Assembly (NCBI GenBank): GCA_039801085.1
Contig: JBDRTY010000003.1
Coordinates: 1-64,000 of the forward strand
DNA: 64,000 bases
Reading direction: 5' to 3'
Source: a candidate division WOR-3 bacterium
GTDB taxonomy: Bacteria; Hydrothermota; Tepidihabitantia; Tepidihabitantales; Tepidihabitantaceae
Shown here one piece after another: positions 39,768 to 47,822 of this stretch. The position numbers and the translations under genes were made by a program. Each line of letters opens with the position of its first letter. Position 1 is the first letter of the stretch. The notes under the pieces are model-generated. The model did no database searches and was not told the origin of the DNA. It saw nothing but the letters and a program-made list of their open reading frames with translations.

Positions 39768-41549
39768 ATGAAACCCATGAAACTGATCGCTGTGCTCCTG
39801 ATCGCAACAGTTGCTGCTGCGCAGGAGCTGCCGGTGGCATTCCCGGTCGCTGGGGAACACACCGCTGATCGCTCAGATGCCAGTCAGGATATTACCCGAC
39901 AACCTGCAGTACCGGTACCCGCCTGGCACAGGCTTGCCCAGCTGACATCTGCGGAACGAACCAATGCCTGTATCAGTGTCGAACTGCCCGCAGCTGCCTC
40001 CAATGAGGCACTGGCATTAGCCCGGCTGATTCAGGAAACCTGGAATAACGGCAATTTTGAGCATGCGCTCAATCTGTTTGAGGAGCTTTCCCGACTGGTA
40101 AATCCTCAGTTCATTTCGATTGGCTGTTCCTGGAGGGAACCGATTCCCACGATCGGCACCGACTGGGGTAATGATGTCCGGGTCGGAAACCGGGATTCAA
40201 TCTACTGCATCCAGCTGGACATCCATCGGGCATCCGGCAACCTGCTTGCGGTGCTGGCATATACCGAAGGAGGAACCTGGTACTGGTCGATGAATATTTC
40301 CACCAATGGCGGCACAAGCTGGTCCGAAACTTTTACTTGGTGGGCAGGATTTCCGGTCCTGGCGGTGAATGCGGCGGTTCTGGGTGCAGACTGCTATGTT
40401 ACCTATGAACACGCACCTAACCACAGTATTCTCCGGCTGCGCCGCTGTTACGCCAGTAATGGTGCCGAGCACCTCTTTCAGGGCGGGCAGAATTTTGTGA
40501 CCGTTGCCGAGTATTCAGGTGCCGATTCCATCTTTCAGACCGCCATCTGTTCAAATCAGGACTTTTATGACAACCGGCTGTACATTCTGCCCCTCCTTTA
40601 TTCCGGCAAAATCCATTACTACTGGGATGACACCTCAGCGGTTTCCTGGGATTCAACACCAGACCCTGGAATTACAGACGCCCTGCACGGCATTGACGCC
40701 ACCTGCAACGAAGGTTATGACAGCACCTTCATCTGGTTTTCCTATGTCGCCACTGACAACAATGTTAAAATCGTAGGCCGGCGTGGAACCGGCTGGCGGA
40801 CTTTCATTTCCTATCCGAGCGACCCAGGAGCGGCTGATGCCCATACCGCAATCGGCGCCTGGCGCGATACGGTACTGTGTGCCTTCGTGTATCCAGGTGC
40901 CGTTGCCGGTCATGTCCGCTATCTTGTTAACTACCAGGGCGGCAATCCGGGCTCAACCTGGTACTATCTCCATGTGGGCGGTGACTCAATGACACGCTCC
41001 GAAGCACCGGATGTCGCTCTGCGCGATGGCGGGGGGTCGGCGATTATCTACCGCTACTACTCCGATCCGCGCGAGCTCAGATATGTCTGGCGGCGCTACA
41101 GCGGAACCTGGAGCACTCCGGTTTCGGTCGCGGATCACGCACCCTACTGGAACCATCCGGCAATTGAGTATCTCGGCGGCAATGCCTATGGTGTGCTTTA
41201 TCTCACCTGGTATTCACCTCAGTACCGGGCAGCCTATTTTGACCGGACCGACTGGACCGGGATTGCCGAACAGCGCCGGCTGATTATGGAGGAAAACATC
41301 CTTAATATTACTCCGAATCCGCTCAACCGGAACGGCTGGCTTCATTACACAGTTGAAAACCCGGCACGCCTCATTGTGCAGCTCTTTGACCGTAGCGGCC
41401 GGCTGGTTACCACGATCTATAATGGTGAAACCAGTGCGGGCAGACATTCACTGCGATTTGATGCTGCCGGACTCGTGCCCGGTGTTTACTTCATCAGGGC
41501 GGAAGCCAATGGCGAGGTACTGACTGTTCCCTTCAGTGTGGTCCATTAA
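39768..41549 (+). CDS. Secreted sialidase/BNR-like protein with C-terminal sorting domain
   Basis: 593 residues. Signal peptide MKLIAVLLIATVAAAQ, then a pro-region. Beta-propeller-like repeats follow, with BNR-type elements (MNISTNGGTSWSETFTW) and blades such as VTYEHAPNHSILRLRRCY and GRRGTGWRTFISYPSD. The C-terminal ~85 residues are a sorting-type domain (VQLFDRSGRLVTTIYNG, GLVPGVYFIRAEANGE). The ATG at 39768 follows AAGGAG and gives a proper signal peptide, unlike the upstream ATG at 39702, which lies between the -35 and -10 boxes. Single-gene transcript with a hairpin terminator. Ligand unknown. Confidence 0.82.
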   Translation: MKPMKLIAVLLIATVAAAQELPVAFPVAGEHTADRSDASQDITRQPAVPVPAWHRLAQLTSAERTNACISVELPAAASNEALALARLIQETWNNGNFEHALNLFEELSRLVNPQFISIGCSWREPIPTIGTDWGNDVRVGNRDSIYCIQLDIHRASGNLLAVLAYTEGGTWYWSMNISTNGGTSWSETFTWWAGFPVLAVNAAVLGADCYVTYEHAPNHSILRLRRCYASNGAEHLFQGGQNFVTVAEYSGADSIFQTAICSNQDFYDNRLYILPLLYSGKIHYYWDDTSAVSWDSTPDPGITDALHGIDATCNEGYDSTFIWFSYVATDNNVKIVGRRGTGWRTFISYPSDPGAADAHTAIGAWRDTVLCAFVYPGAVAGHVRYLVNYQGGNPGSTWYYLHVGGDSMTRSEAPDVALRDGGGSAIIYRYYSDPRELRYVWRRYSGTWSTPVSVADHAPYWNHPAIEYLGGNAYGVLYLTWYSPQYRAAYFDRTDWTGIAEQRRLIMEENILNITPNPLNRNGWLHYTVENPARLIVQLFDRSGRLVTTIYNGETSAGRHSLRFDAAGLVPGVYFIRAEANGEVLTVPFSVVH

Positions 41550-41570
41550 CAGTTAAACGCAAAGAGTCGG

Positions 41571-41600
41571 CGGGGCGGGTTTATCCCGCCCCGTAATTAT
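41571..41600 (+). terminator. Hairpin terminator
   Basis: A 9-bp perfect stem, CGGGGCGGG (41571-41579) and CCCGCCCCG (41585-41593), with loop TTTAT, followed by TAATTATT. The stem sequence is the same as in the terminator at 29426, also after a surface-protein gene. The T-run is weak. Confidence 0.7.
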
Positions 41601-41630
41601 TGAGAAGATAACGAAAATTACTTAAGTTCG

Positions 41631-42533
41631 CTAATCATCAGCCCCGGAACGGGGATGCGCCTTATCGTAAATCCGGCGCAACCGCTCCACGGTCAGATGG
41701 GTGTAGATCTGGGTTGATGCCAGTGAGGCATGACCGAGCAGCTCCTGCACCGCCCGCAGGTCCGCGCCCCGCTCCAGCAGATGGGTGGCAAAGGCGTGGC
41801 GCAGGGCATGCGGATGGGTGGCAGCGGCGCCCGAGATCCGGCTCAGCGCCCGGTTGACAATCTGCTGCACCGAGCGGGTGGTCAACCTTCCGCCGCGGAG
41901 ATTGAGAAAAACCGCCCGCTCCTCCGGATAACCCCGGACCGCCAGATAGCGCTGGATTGCCTCCGCCTCCTTCCGCCCCAGCGGCAGAATCCGCTCCTTG
42001 CCACCCTTGCCCCGGACCCGGATTGTCTCTGCCGCAAAGTCAATGTCCGGGATGTTCAGCCCGACGAGCTCTGATGCCCGCAGGCCTGAGCCGTAAAGTG
42101 TCTCGAGGATCGCCGCATCCCGCAGCGACTGGACCGAGTCATCAAGCGGCTTGAGCGCCTCATGTACCTGAAACTCGGTCAGAAGTGGCGGCAGCCGGCG
42201 TTCCAGCGGTGGTCCCTTGATCCCCCGTGCCGGATTGCGCTCCAGCACGCCGGTTACAGTCAGAAACCGGAAAAAGGAGCGCAGGACCGAAAGTTTGCGC
42301 GCGGTACTTTTACCGGTGTAGCCATAGCGCATCACCGCCCCGACGAAATCGCGGATATCGCTCCGCTCCAGCTGGGCCAGCGGCTTACTGTTCAGCGCCT
42401 CGGTGCAGAAGTCAAAAAACTGGCGCAGATCGTTTTCGTAGGAGCGGACGGTATGAACTGAATACCCCCGTTCCTTTCTTAGATAATCAAGAAACTGAAC
42501 AAGCGCCCGGCGGTATTCCGGAACCAACTCCAC
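41631..42533 (-). CDS. xerC: Tyrosine recombinase XerC/XerD family
   Basis: 300-residue site-specific recombinase. The N-terminal SAM-like DNA-binding domain is LVQFLDYLRKERGYSVHTVRSYENDLRQF. The catalytic residues are visible: Arg in LYGSGLRASELVGL (~150), Lys in RGKGGKERILPLG (~175), the HALRH box (~243), His in LLGHASLASTQ, and the Tyr nucleophile in IYTHL (~277). Length and sequence fit chromosomal XerC/D, which resolve chromosome dimers at dif. It could also act on the local repeats, but it is not adjacent to an integrated element. Housekeeping XerC is preferred. Confidence 0.9.
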   Translation of the reverse strand: MELVPEYRRALVQFLDYLRKERGYSVHTVRSYENDLRQFFDFCTEALNSKPLAQLERSDIRDFVGAVMRYGYTGKSTARKLSVLRSFFRFLTVTGVLERNPARGIKGPPLERRLPPLLTEFQVHEALKPLDDSVQSLRDAAILETLYGSGLRASELVGLNIPDIDFAAETIRVRGKGGKERILPLGRKEAEAIQRYLAVRGYPEERAVFLNLRGGRLTTRSVQQIVNRALSRISGAAATHPHALRHAFATHLLERGADLRAVQELLGHASLASTQIYTHLTVERLRRIYDKAHPRSGADD

Positions 42534-42585
42534 GAAAGGAGCATATCCGGAAATCCGCCGGGCGTCAAGTCCGAAAAACGGCTGG

Positions 42586-43566
42586 CTAATCGGTCAGAAC
42601 CACTCTGCCGGTCTGCTCACCGGTCCGGCTCCGGATCCGGAGGAGATAAACCCCCTTACCGGCTCCCGGCAGGTTGACCTGCCACCCTGCCCGGCCATTA
42701 CTGACCTGCTGTGGCGCCAGTACCTGCACCAGCCTGCCGGCAGGATCATAGAGCGCACCCTGAAGCAGTTCACTCTCTCTTCCGAAAACCAGCACCTGGA
42801 ACCGGCTCCGGGCAGGATTGGGCAGGATCCCCAGACCCATACCGCTGCTGCCTGAACCGGCTACCGCCTCGCCAATCCCGGTTGGCGGGGTTGTAATGTA
42901 AACCCCTCCGCCGTTGGTGCCGGCAAAGACCGTGCGCGGGGCGGTGCTCCGGAACGCCAGCGCGAGAATGTCGGTGACCTCCAGCCCCTCATTATTCTGA
43001 ACCCAACTCACTCCGCCGTCGGTCGAGCGGTAGATGCCGGTGCTCGTGCCCGCATAGACCAGGCTGTCGTTTTCGTTGTCAATCACCACCGCCCGCACCA
43101 TGGTAAAGGTGCCAGTTCGGCTCCAGCTGATACCGCCGTCAGTCGAGCGGTAAAGCCCCTGGTTAGTGCCGGCATACATCAAACCCGGGGTCCGGACAGA
43201 AGCCGCCAGCGTATAGACAATCCCGTTCAAGCCATTGCCGGTATGCTCCCAGGTGTTCCCGAGGTCGGTACTCACCAGCAGCAGTTTGTAATTGTAGATC
43301 GAATCACCGCCCATCAGAATCCGGTTGGGAACAAACGGATCAAAAATTACGGTATTGGCCCGGACGATTGAGTCCATGATTGTATCCCGGATCCAGGTCA
43401 GACCGTTATCGGTGGTGTAGGAGGTCTGAATCCGGTAGGCGTTATTGATATACCCGTAGCCGCAGGTGAAGATTATATCCGGATTGTGGGGCGCAAGGGC
43501 GATTGCCGCACCGTCCCCCAGATAGCTTTCAATCTGTGTCCAGACGGACCCGCCGTCTGTGCTCAA
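42586..43566 (-). CDS. BNR-repeat surface protein, part downstream of in-frame TGA
   Basis: Continues in frame from the TGA at 43587-43585 with no further stop. It contains BNR/sortilin-type repeats (STDGGSVWTQIES, STDLGNTWEHTGNGL, STDGGISWSRTGTF, STDGGVSWVQNNEGL), which build beta-propellers. It ends in a sorting-type domain (ALYDPAGRLVQVLAP, GKGVYLLRIRS). A TTG at 43566 could act as a start but has no ribosome binding site, and the product would lack a signal peptide. Read together with the next entry it gives one 741-codon protein. Confidence 0.75.
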   Translation of the reverse strand: MSTDGGSVWTQIESYLGDGAAIALAPHNPDIIFTCGYGYINNAYRIQTSYTTDNGLTWIRDTIMDSIVRANTVIFDPFVPNRILMGGDSIYNYKLLLVSTDLGNTWEHTGNGLNGIVYTLAASVRTPGLMYAGTNQGLYRSTDGGISWSRTGTFTMVRAVVIDNENDSLVYAGTSTGIYRSTDGGVSWVQNNEGLEVTDILALAFRSTAPRTVFAGTNGGGVYITTPPTGIGEAVAGSGSSGMGLGILPNPARSRFQVLVFGRESELLQGALYDPAGRLVQVLAPQQVSNGRAGWQVNLPGAGKGVYLLRIRSRTGEQTGRVVLTD

Positions 43567-43587
43567 AAAGAGCTCGGCGTTGCCTCA
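43541..43587 (-). promoter_or_regulatory. In-frame TGA followed by a SECIS-like hairpin (second case)
   Basis: The TGA (43587-43585) lies between glycine codons (GGT-TGA-GGC). Twenty-five nt later on the minus strand is a perfect 7-bp stem, CAGACGG (43559-43553), loop CGGGT (43552-43548), CCGTCTG (43547-43541). The loop starts 32 nt after UGA and has G at its second position, within the general bacterial SECIS pattern as I recall it. It is a weaker match than the element at 28047. Confidence 0.3.
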
Positions 43588-44808
43588 ACCTGAACCTTCC
43601 AGTGCCCAGACTTTCAGCGGATCACGGGGATCTACCGCAATCGAGATGATATTCCCGCAGGAGAGAAAGTCCGGACAACGGCGCCAGTTGGAACCGTTGT
43701 CGGTTGAACGGTAGACCGCGTCGTTGAGACACTCAATGTAGACCGTCGCCGGATCTTCCGCCAGCGCCACAACTTTGACCTGACTGAGATACAGCTCTTC
43801 AATCAGATTTTCCCAGGTGTCACCATAGTTGGTTGACCGGAAAAGCCCGGTCTTGGTGCCGACATATACAGTAGGGGTGCTGTTCGGACTGGTCATCAGG
43901 CAGAAGTTAGGCGTACCGGTCAGCCCGCGATTGATCACCGTCCAGGTCCGACCGGTATCCTGACTGCGATACACACTGCCGCTCGTCGAGGCGTAAAGCA
44001 CCGCCGGGTTGCCGGATGCCCCGGTGAGCCGGTAAACTGCGCTCACACTCGCTGTCCTTGTCCAGGTCTGACCGCGATCGGTGGAACGATAGATACCGCT
44101 GGTGTAGGGTGCTACAAAGATCAGATTCGGATTTGCCGGACTGATATAGATCGCATATGGATAATAACCGCTGATTCCGAACGGCAGCTCCTCCCAGGTC
44201 TGACCCCGGTCTGAGGAACGATGGAGCGTCGTCAAACCCGAAGCCCGGTAGCCGCCGACATAAACGGTGGCGGTATCAACCGGATCAACCGCCAGTGAAT
44301 AACCATAGGCGTTGGCAGTTGTCGTATCAAAATAAAAGGCAGACCAGGTATTGCCACCATCATCACTTCGGACCAGTACCTGTTTATAAGGACTGGCACC
44401 ATAGTAATAACCGGCAGCGTAGATAACATTGGGATTTCGCGGATTGAAAGCCATCTCCCGGAAATAGTTGGAACCGGGGGTATTCAACCGTGTCCAGGAG
44501 GCACCGCCATCAGTTGTCCTGTAGATTGAAGACCCCAGGCAGGCGTAAACGATATTAGGATTGGCAGGATGGACCAGCAGATTATAAACATAACCCGAGA
44601 GCACACCCCCAGTCTGAACCCAGGTTATCCCTTCATCGGTCGATTTTACCAGCCGTGTGGAGCTGTTATAGGGGGCAAAATAGATCACTGCCGGACTGGT
44701 ATTGCTGATGTCCCCTGAATACACATTACCGCCACCAGGACCAACCGGTGTCCAGAGCGCCAGCAGTAAACTGAAACAGACGCTAACGATCACCAGTAGC
44801 CTCTTCAA
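43585..44808 (-). CDS. BNR-repeat surface protein, part upstream of in-frame TGA
   Basis: 407 codons. The TTG start at 44808 is preceded by AGGAGG at 6 nt and gives a clean signal peptide (LLVIVSVCFSLLLALW). Seven or more BNR-type propeller repeats follow (STDEGITWVQTGGV, TTDGGASWTRLNTP, SSDRGQTWEELPFG, STDRGQTWTRTASV, STDNGSNWRRCPDF). The frame stops at TGA inside a blade: KVWALEGSG, then TGA, then GNAELFLSTDGGSVW completes it. The truncated product would lack the sorting domain. Confidence 0.78.
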   Translation of the reverse strand: MKRLLVIVSVCFSLLLALWTPVGPGGGNVYSGDISNTSPAVIYFAPYNSSTRLVKSTDEGITWVQTGGVLSGYVYNLLVHPANPNIVYACLGSSIYRTTDGGASWTRLNTPGSNYFREMAFNPRNPNVIYAAGYYYGASPYKQVLVRSDDGGNTWSAFYFDTTTANAYGYSLAVDPVDTATVYVGGYRASGLTTLHRSSDRGQTWEELPFGISGYYPYAIYISPANPNLIFVAPYTSGIYRSTDRGQTWTRTASVSAVYRLTGASGNPAVLYASTSGSVYRSQDTGRTWTVINRGLTGTPNFCLMTSPNSTPTVYVGTKTGLFRSTNYGDTWENLIEELYLSQVKVVALAEDPATVYIECLNDAVYRSTDNGSNWRRCPDFLSCGNIISIAVDPRDPLKVWALEGSG

Positions 44809-44832
44809 TAATACCTCCTTTCAGGTTATAAA

Positions 44833-44863
44833 TTTATATTAAAAACCCTTTGCCCGCTGTCAA
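44833..44863 (-). promoter_or_regulatory. Promoter of the BNR-repeat gene
   Basis: On the minus strand: TTGACA (44863-44858) followed by AT-rich DNA. The -10 could be AATATA with a 17-bp spacer or TATAAA (44838-44833) with a 19-bp spacer. It precedes AGGAGG and the TTG start at 44808. Confidence 0.5.
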
Positions 44864-44887
44864 TGAACGCCCCCTGCTCGGCGCAGT

Positions 44888-44915
44888 TTGACTTGAACCT
44901 GCCGATAATTAAAAT
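44888..44915 (+). promoter_or_regulatory. Promoter of tRNA-Met
   Basis: TTGACT (44888-44893), a 16-bp spacer and TAAAAT (44910-44915). The expected start is about 3 nt before the mature tRNA 5' end at 44925. Confidence 0.75.
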
Positions 44916-44924
44916 CTGAAAAAG

Positions 44925-44997
44925 GGTGGCGTAGCTCAGCTGGCAGAGCAGTGGAATCATAATCCACGGGTCAGGGGTTCGACTCCCTTCGCCACCA
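44925..44997 (+). tRNA. tRNA-Met (CAU anticodon)
   Basis: The acceptor GGTGGCG pairs with CGCCACC. The anticodon arm GTGGA-ATCATAA-TCCAC gives CAU, and the T-loop TTCGACTC is present. The paired first base and GTAGCTCAG D-arm point to elongator Met rather than initiator; a lysidine-modified tRNA-Ile2 cannot be fully excluded. CCA is not encoded. Confidence 0.92.
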
Positions 44998-45050
44998 TAC
45001 ATGCAAAGCAGAACGCAGTGATTATATTACTTCAGTTCAATAAAAAGGAT

Positions 45051-45084
45051 GGCGGAGCCCAGCGGTTCCGCCTTTACTTTTATT
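45051..45084 (+). terminator. Terminator after tRNA-Met
   Basis: A 9-bp stem (one G-T pair), GGCGGAGCC (45051-45059) and GGTTCCGCC (45064-45072), with a CAGC loop, followed by TTTACTTTTATT. It lies just upstream of the ilvE ribosome binding site. Confidence 0.75.
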
Positions 45085-45097
45085 AAAAGGAGGTCAA

Positions 45098-46027
45098 ATG
45101 GGCCTTGAGGAAACCAAGTCCAGGTTCATCTGGATGAATGGCAACTATGTCCCCTGGGAAGAAGCAAAAATCCACATCTGCTCCCATGTAATTCACTATG
45201 GCACCGGTGTCTTTGAAGGTCTGCGCTGTTATAAAACGCCGAAAGGCCCGGCGGTCTTCCGGCTGTCCGACCATACCAACCGCCTTTTTAATTCGGCAAA
45301 AATCTACCGGATGGAAATACCGTTCACCCGGGAGCAGATCAATCAGGCAACGGTGGAACTGATCAAAAAGAACGAGCTCGATGAATGTTACATCCGGCCG
45401 ATCGTCTATCGCGGCTACAAGGAGCTGGGGGTAAATCCATTCGGCTGCCCGGTCGATGTTGCCCTGATCACCTGGAAATGGGGAAAATACCTCGGCCCGG
45501 AGGCGCTGGAACAGGGTGTGGATGTCATGGTCTCCTCCTGGAACCGGATGGCACCCAATACCTTTCCCGCAATGTCCAAGACCTGCGCCAATTATATGAA
45601 CTCCCAGCTGATCAAGATGGAGGCAATTACCTACGGGTTTGTCGAGGGTATCGCCCTTGATGTCTTCGGCTTTGTCTCTGAAGGCTCTGGCGAAAACCTG
45701 TTTGTCGTGCGCAATGGTGTTATTTACACCCCGCCGCTTCATGCCACGATCCTGCCTGGAATCACCCGCGATACCATCATCACCCTGGCCCGCGAACTCG
45801 GATACGAGGTCCGGGAGACGATGATGCTGCGGGAAATGCTCTATCTGGCGGATGAAATTTTCTTCACCGGCAGCGCTGCCGAAGTAACACCGATCCGCTC
45901 GGTTGACCGGATCACCATCGGCAACGGCAGGTGCGGACCGATCACCCGGCGGCTCCAGCAGGAGTTCTTTGCCATCATTGAACTCAAGCGGGAAGACCGG
46001 TACGGCTGGCTGACATTTGTCCGATGA
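45098..46027 (+). CDS. ilvE: Branched-chain amino acid aminotransferase
   Basis: 309-residue class IV PLP aminotransferase that interconverts Leu/Ile/Val and their 2-oxoacids with glutamate. Motifs: [16 protein letters not shown] near residue 30, [20 protein letters not shown] containing the PLP lysine, and [14 protein letters not shown] with [25 protein letters not shown] is typical of IlvE rather than D-amino-acid transaminase. AGGAGG lies 5 nt before the ATG. It overlaps rpiB by 4 nt. Confidence 0.94.
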   Translation: MGLEETKSRFIWMNGNYVPWEEAKIHICSHVIHYGTGVFEGLRCYKTPKGPAVFRLSDHTNRLFNSAKIYRMEIPFTREQINQATVELIKKNELDECYIRPIVYRGYKELGVNPFGCPVDVALITWKWGKYLGPEALEQGVDVMVSSWNRMAPNTFPAMSKTCANYMNSQLIKMEAITYGFVEGIALDVFGFVSEGSGENLFVVRNGVIYTPPLHATILPGITRDTIITLARELGYEVRETMMLREMLYLADEIFFTGSAAEVTPIRSVDRITIGNGRCGPITRRLQQEFFAIIELKREDRYGWLTFVR

Positions 46028-46467
46028 AAGTTGCACTGGGTGCGGATCACCGCGGTTGCAGGCTGAAGGAAGCGCTGAAACCGCTCCTTGCCCGGCTTGG
46101 ACACCGGATAATAGACTGCGGCACATTCACGACCGACCGGACCGACTATCCCGATTATGCCTTTGCCGTCGGTGAACTGGTCGGCACCGGCAAGGCGGAC
46201 CGGGGGATACTGATCTGTGCTACTGGAATCGGCATGTCCATTGCTGCCAACAAACTGCCCGGGGTGCGGGCGGCGCTCTGCCTTAATGAAAAAATGGCCC
46301 GTCTCAGCCGGGAGCACAACAATGCCAATATTCTGTGTCTTGGTGCGGACCTGCTCACTCCGGAAACGGCAAAAAGGCTCGTTCGGGTATTTTTGAAAAC
46401 AGAATTTAACCGGGGGCGTCATGCCCGCAGAATCAGAAAAATCTCTTTAAGGGAAAAGAAAATTTAA
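46024..46467 (+). CDS. rpiB: Ribose-5-phosphate isomerase B
   Basis: 147-residue RpiB/LacAB-family sugar-phosphate isomerase interconverting ribose-5-P and ribulose-5-P. Motifs are [27 protein letters not shown], and the catalytic loop [26 protein letters not shown] with its Cys. [17 protein letters not shown] follows. It is translationally coupled to ilvE (ATGA overlap). Its end overlaps the convergent Wza-like gene by 4 bp. Confidence 0.94.
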   Translation: MKVALGADHRGCRLKEALKPLLARLGHRIIDCGTFTTDRTDYPDYAFAVGELVGTGKADRGILICATGIGMSIAANKLPGVRAALCLNEKMARLSREHNNANILCLGADLLTPETAKRLVRVFLKTEFNRGRHARRIRKISLREKKI

Positions 46468-47822
46468 CGCTGCAGCGCAATAACCGTCAGGATCAGGGAA
46501 ACGGTAGGAATTCCGACCTGAGAAATGATCGTTACCACATCCTGCCACCATCTGATGCCGTAACGGGGCACAATAATGACATCGCCTGCCTCCACTACCG
46601 GATTGGATTTTGCCGGAATGCGTTTTCCCTGACGAACAATCATTACCCCGGCTAAATTGCCATTTTCCGTAGGTCCGCCCGCCTGCCCGACATAATCACT
46701 TACCCGGAAATGCGGGGTATAGAGAAACGAACCGGGGTTGGTCACTTCTCCCTGGACATAGACGAAAGAGTTGATTGGCGGCACCACCACCACATCCGCA
46801 TTTACCAGTTCAATATTCTGCGAGGAATCGTTTTCAAAAATTACCCGATGCAGGTCGACCGGAATCCTCTTCCTTTCTCCATTTCCTCCCAGCACCAGCC
46901 GCTCGACATAGCAGTTGTGCAGATCGGCCCAGGGTGTGATGCCTCCCGCCTTCCGGATCAGATCAAAAACCCGCTCACCCGGCTTCAGTTCGTATACCCC
47001 TTCGCTCATTCTCTCCTTTTCGGTGGTTAAGGCGGACGCACGAATTCGGTATTCCCCCCTCCCGAACACAGCGCCCCGTACCGTTACCAAGCCTTCCACC
47101 GGTGGCACATAAATAACGTCACCCGATTCAATAAACGGGTTTGCCTGCAGGTCACCCTCATTTTCAAACCGCTCAATGTCCACATTGGCGAATGGCAATC
47201 CACCGCGGATCAATACGATTCTGGTTTTGGACCCGAGGGGCGACAAGCCGCCGGCACGGGCGATCAGCTGCGAAACCCGCTCAACCGGCGAGGCATTGTA
47301 GGCACCGGGATATTGAACCTCACCAGTGACAAAAACAATCGCTGACCGCAGTCCCATCAGCGTAAGCTTAACCTCAGCATCCCGGAAGTAGCGACGCATC
47401 ACCTGAGTCAGCGTATCCTGGGCCTGACGCAGTGTAAGTCCAGAAACGGTGACTGCATCCACCACATCCAGCGTTAGAGACTTTCCTGTGCCATCGTACG
47501 ATGGTGCCAGTGGCCCGAGCGGCAGATTGACCGTAATCTTTCCTTCATAGGTAATCATACTCTGGTAGGAAAATGTCGCTTTCCCCCGGACCGTTACGAG
47601 CAGCCGGTCGCCGGGCATCAGAATATACTGGTCCGATATTATCGGGCTCTCCACCCCCACAAGACTGGGCACGGGCGAAACTGATGGCTGCAGCAGTCCC
47701 TGGATGTTCATCCCTCCCATACCGGTTAAACCACCAGACTCCTGGGCAGAGACTCCGGTCCAGCACAGCAGCATAAGACAGGTGGCAACAAAAATTGTGC
47801 TGCCTTTTTGACAGTTAGACAC
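46464..47822 (-). CDS. Polysaccharide export (Wza/SLBB-domain) protein
   Basis: 452 residues. A signal peptide (IFVATCLMLLCWTGVSA) is followed by a Poly_export domain (ISDQYILMPGDRLLVTVRG) and three SLBB-like beta-grasp domains (AIVFVTGEVQYPGAYNAS, LVTVRGAVFGRGEYRI, FVYVQGEVTNPGSFLYT), each closed by 'l...aGG.......v.v.R'. A TM helix is at the C-terminus. Such proteins form the periplasmic/outer-membrane channel for surface polysaccharide. It is the last gene of a three-gene operon with the spermidine-synthase-like protein; the GTG start overlaps the upstream gene by 8 nt. Confidence 0.88.
   Translation of the reverse strand: MSNCQKGSTIFVATCLMLLCWTGVSAQESGGLTGMGGMNIQGLLQPSVSPVPSLVGVESPIISDQYILMPGDRLLVTVRGKATFSYQSMITYEGKITVNLPLGPLAPSYDGTGKSLTLDVVDAVTVSGLTLRQAQDTLTQVMRRYFRDAEVKLTLMGLRSAIVFVTGEVQYPGAYNASPVERVSQLIARAGGLSPLGSKTRIVLIRGGLPFANVDIERFENEGDLQANPFIESGDVIYVPPVEGLVTVRGAVFGRGEYRIRASALTTEKERMSEGVYELKPGERVFDLIRKAGGITPWADLHNCYVERLVLGGNGERKRIPVDLHRVIFENDSSQNIELVNADVVVVPPINSFVYVQGEVTNPGSFLYTPHFRVSDYVGQAGGPTENGNLAGVMIVRQGKRIPAKSNPVVEAGDVIIVPRYGIRWWQDVVTIISQVGIPTVSLILTVIALQR

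Noticed and set aside
41631-42533. XerC-like gene as an integron or phage integrase acting on the local repeats
   Set aside because: Sequence and length fit chromosomal XerC/D and no attachment site, cassette array or phage gene is adjacent.
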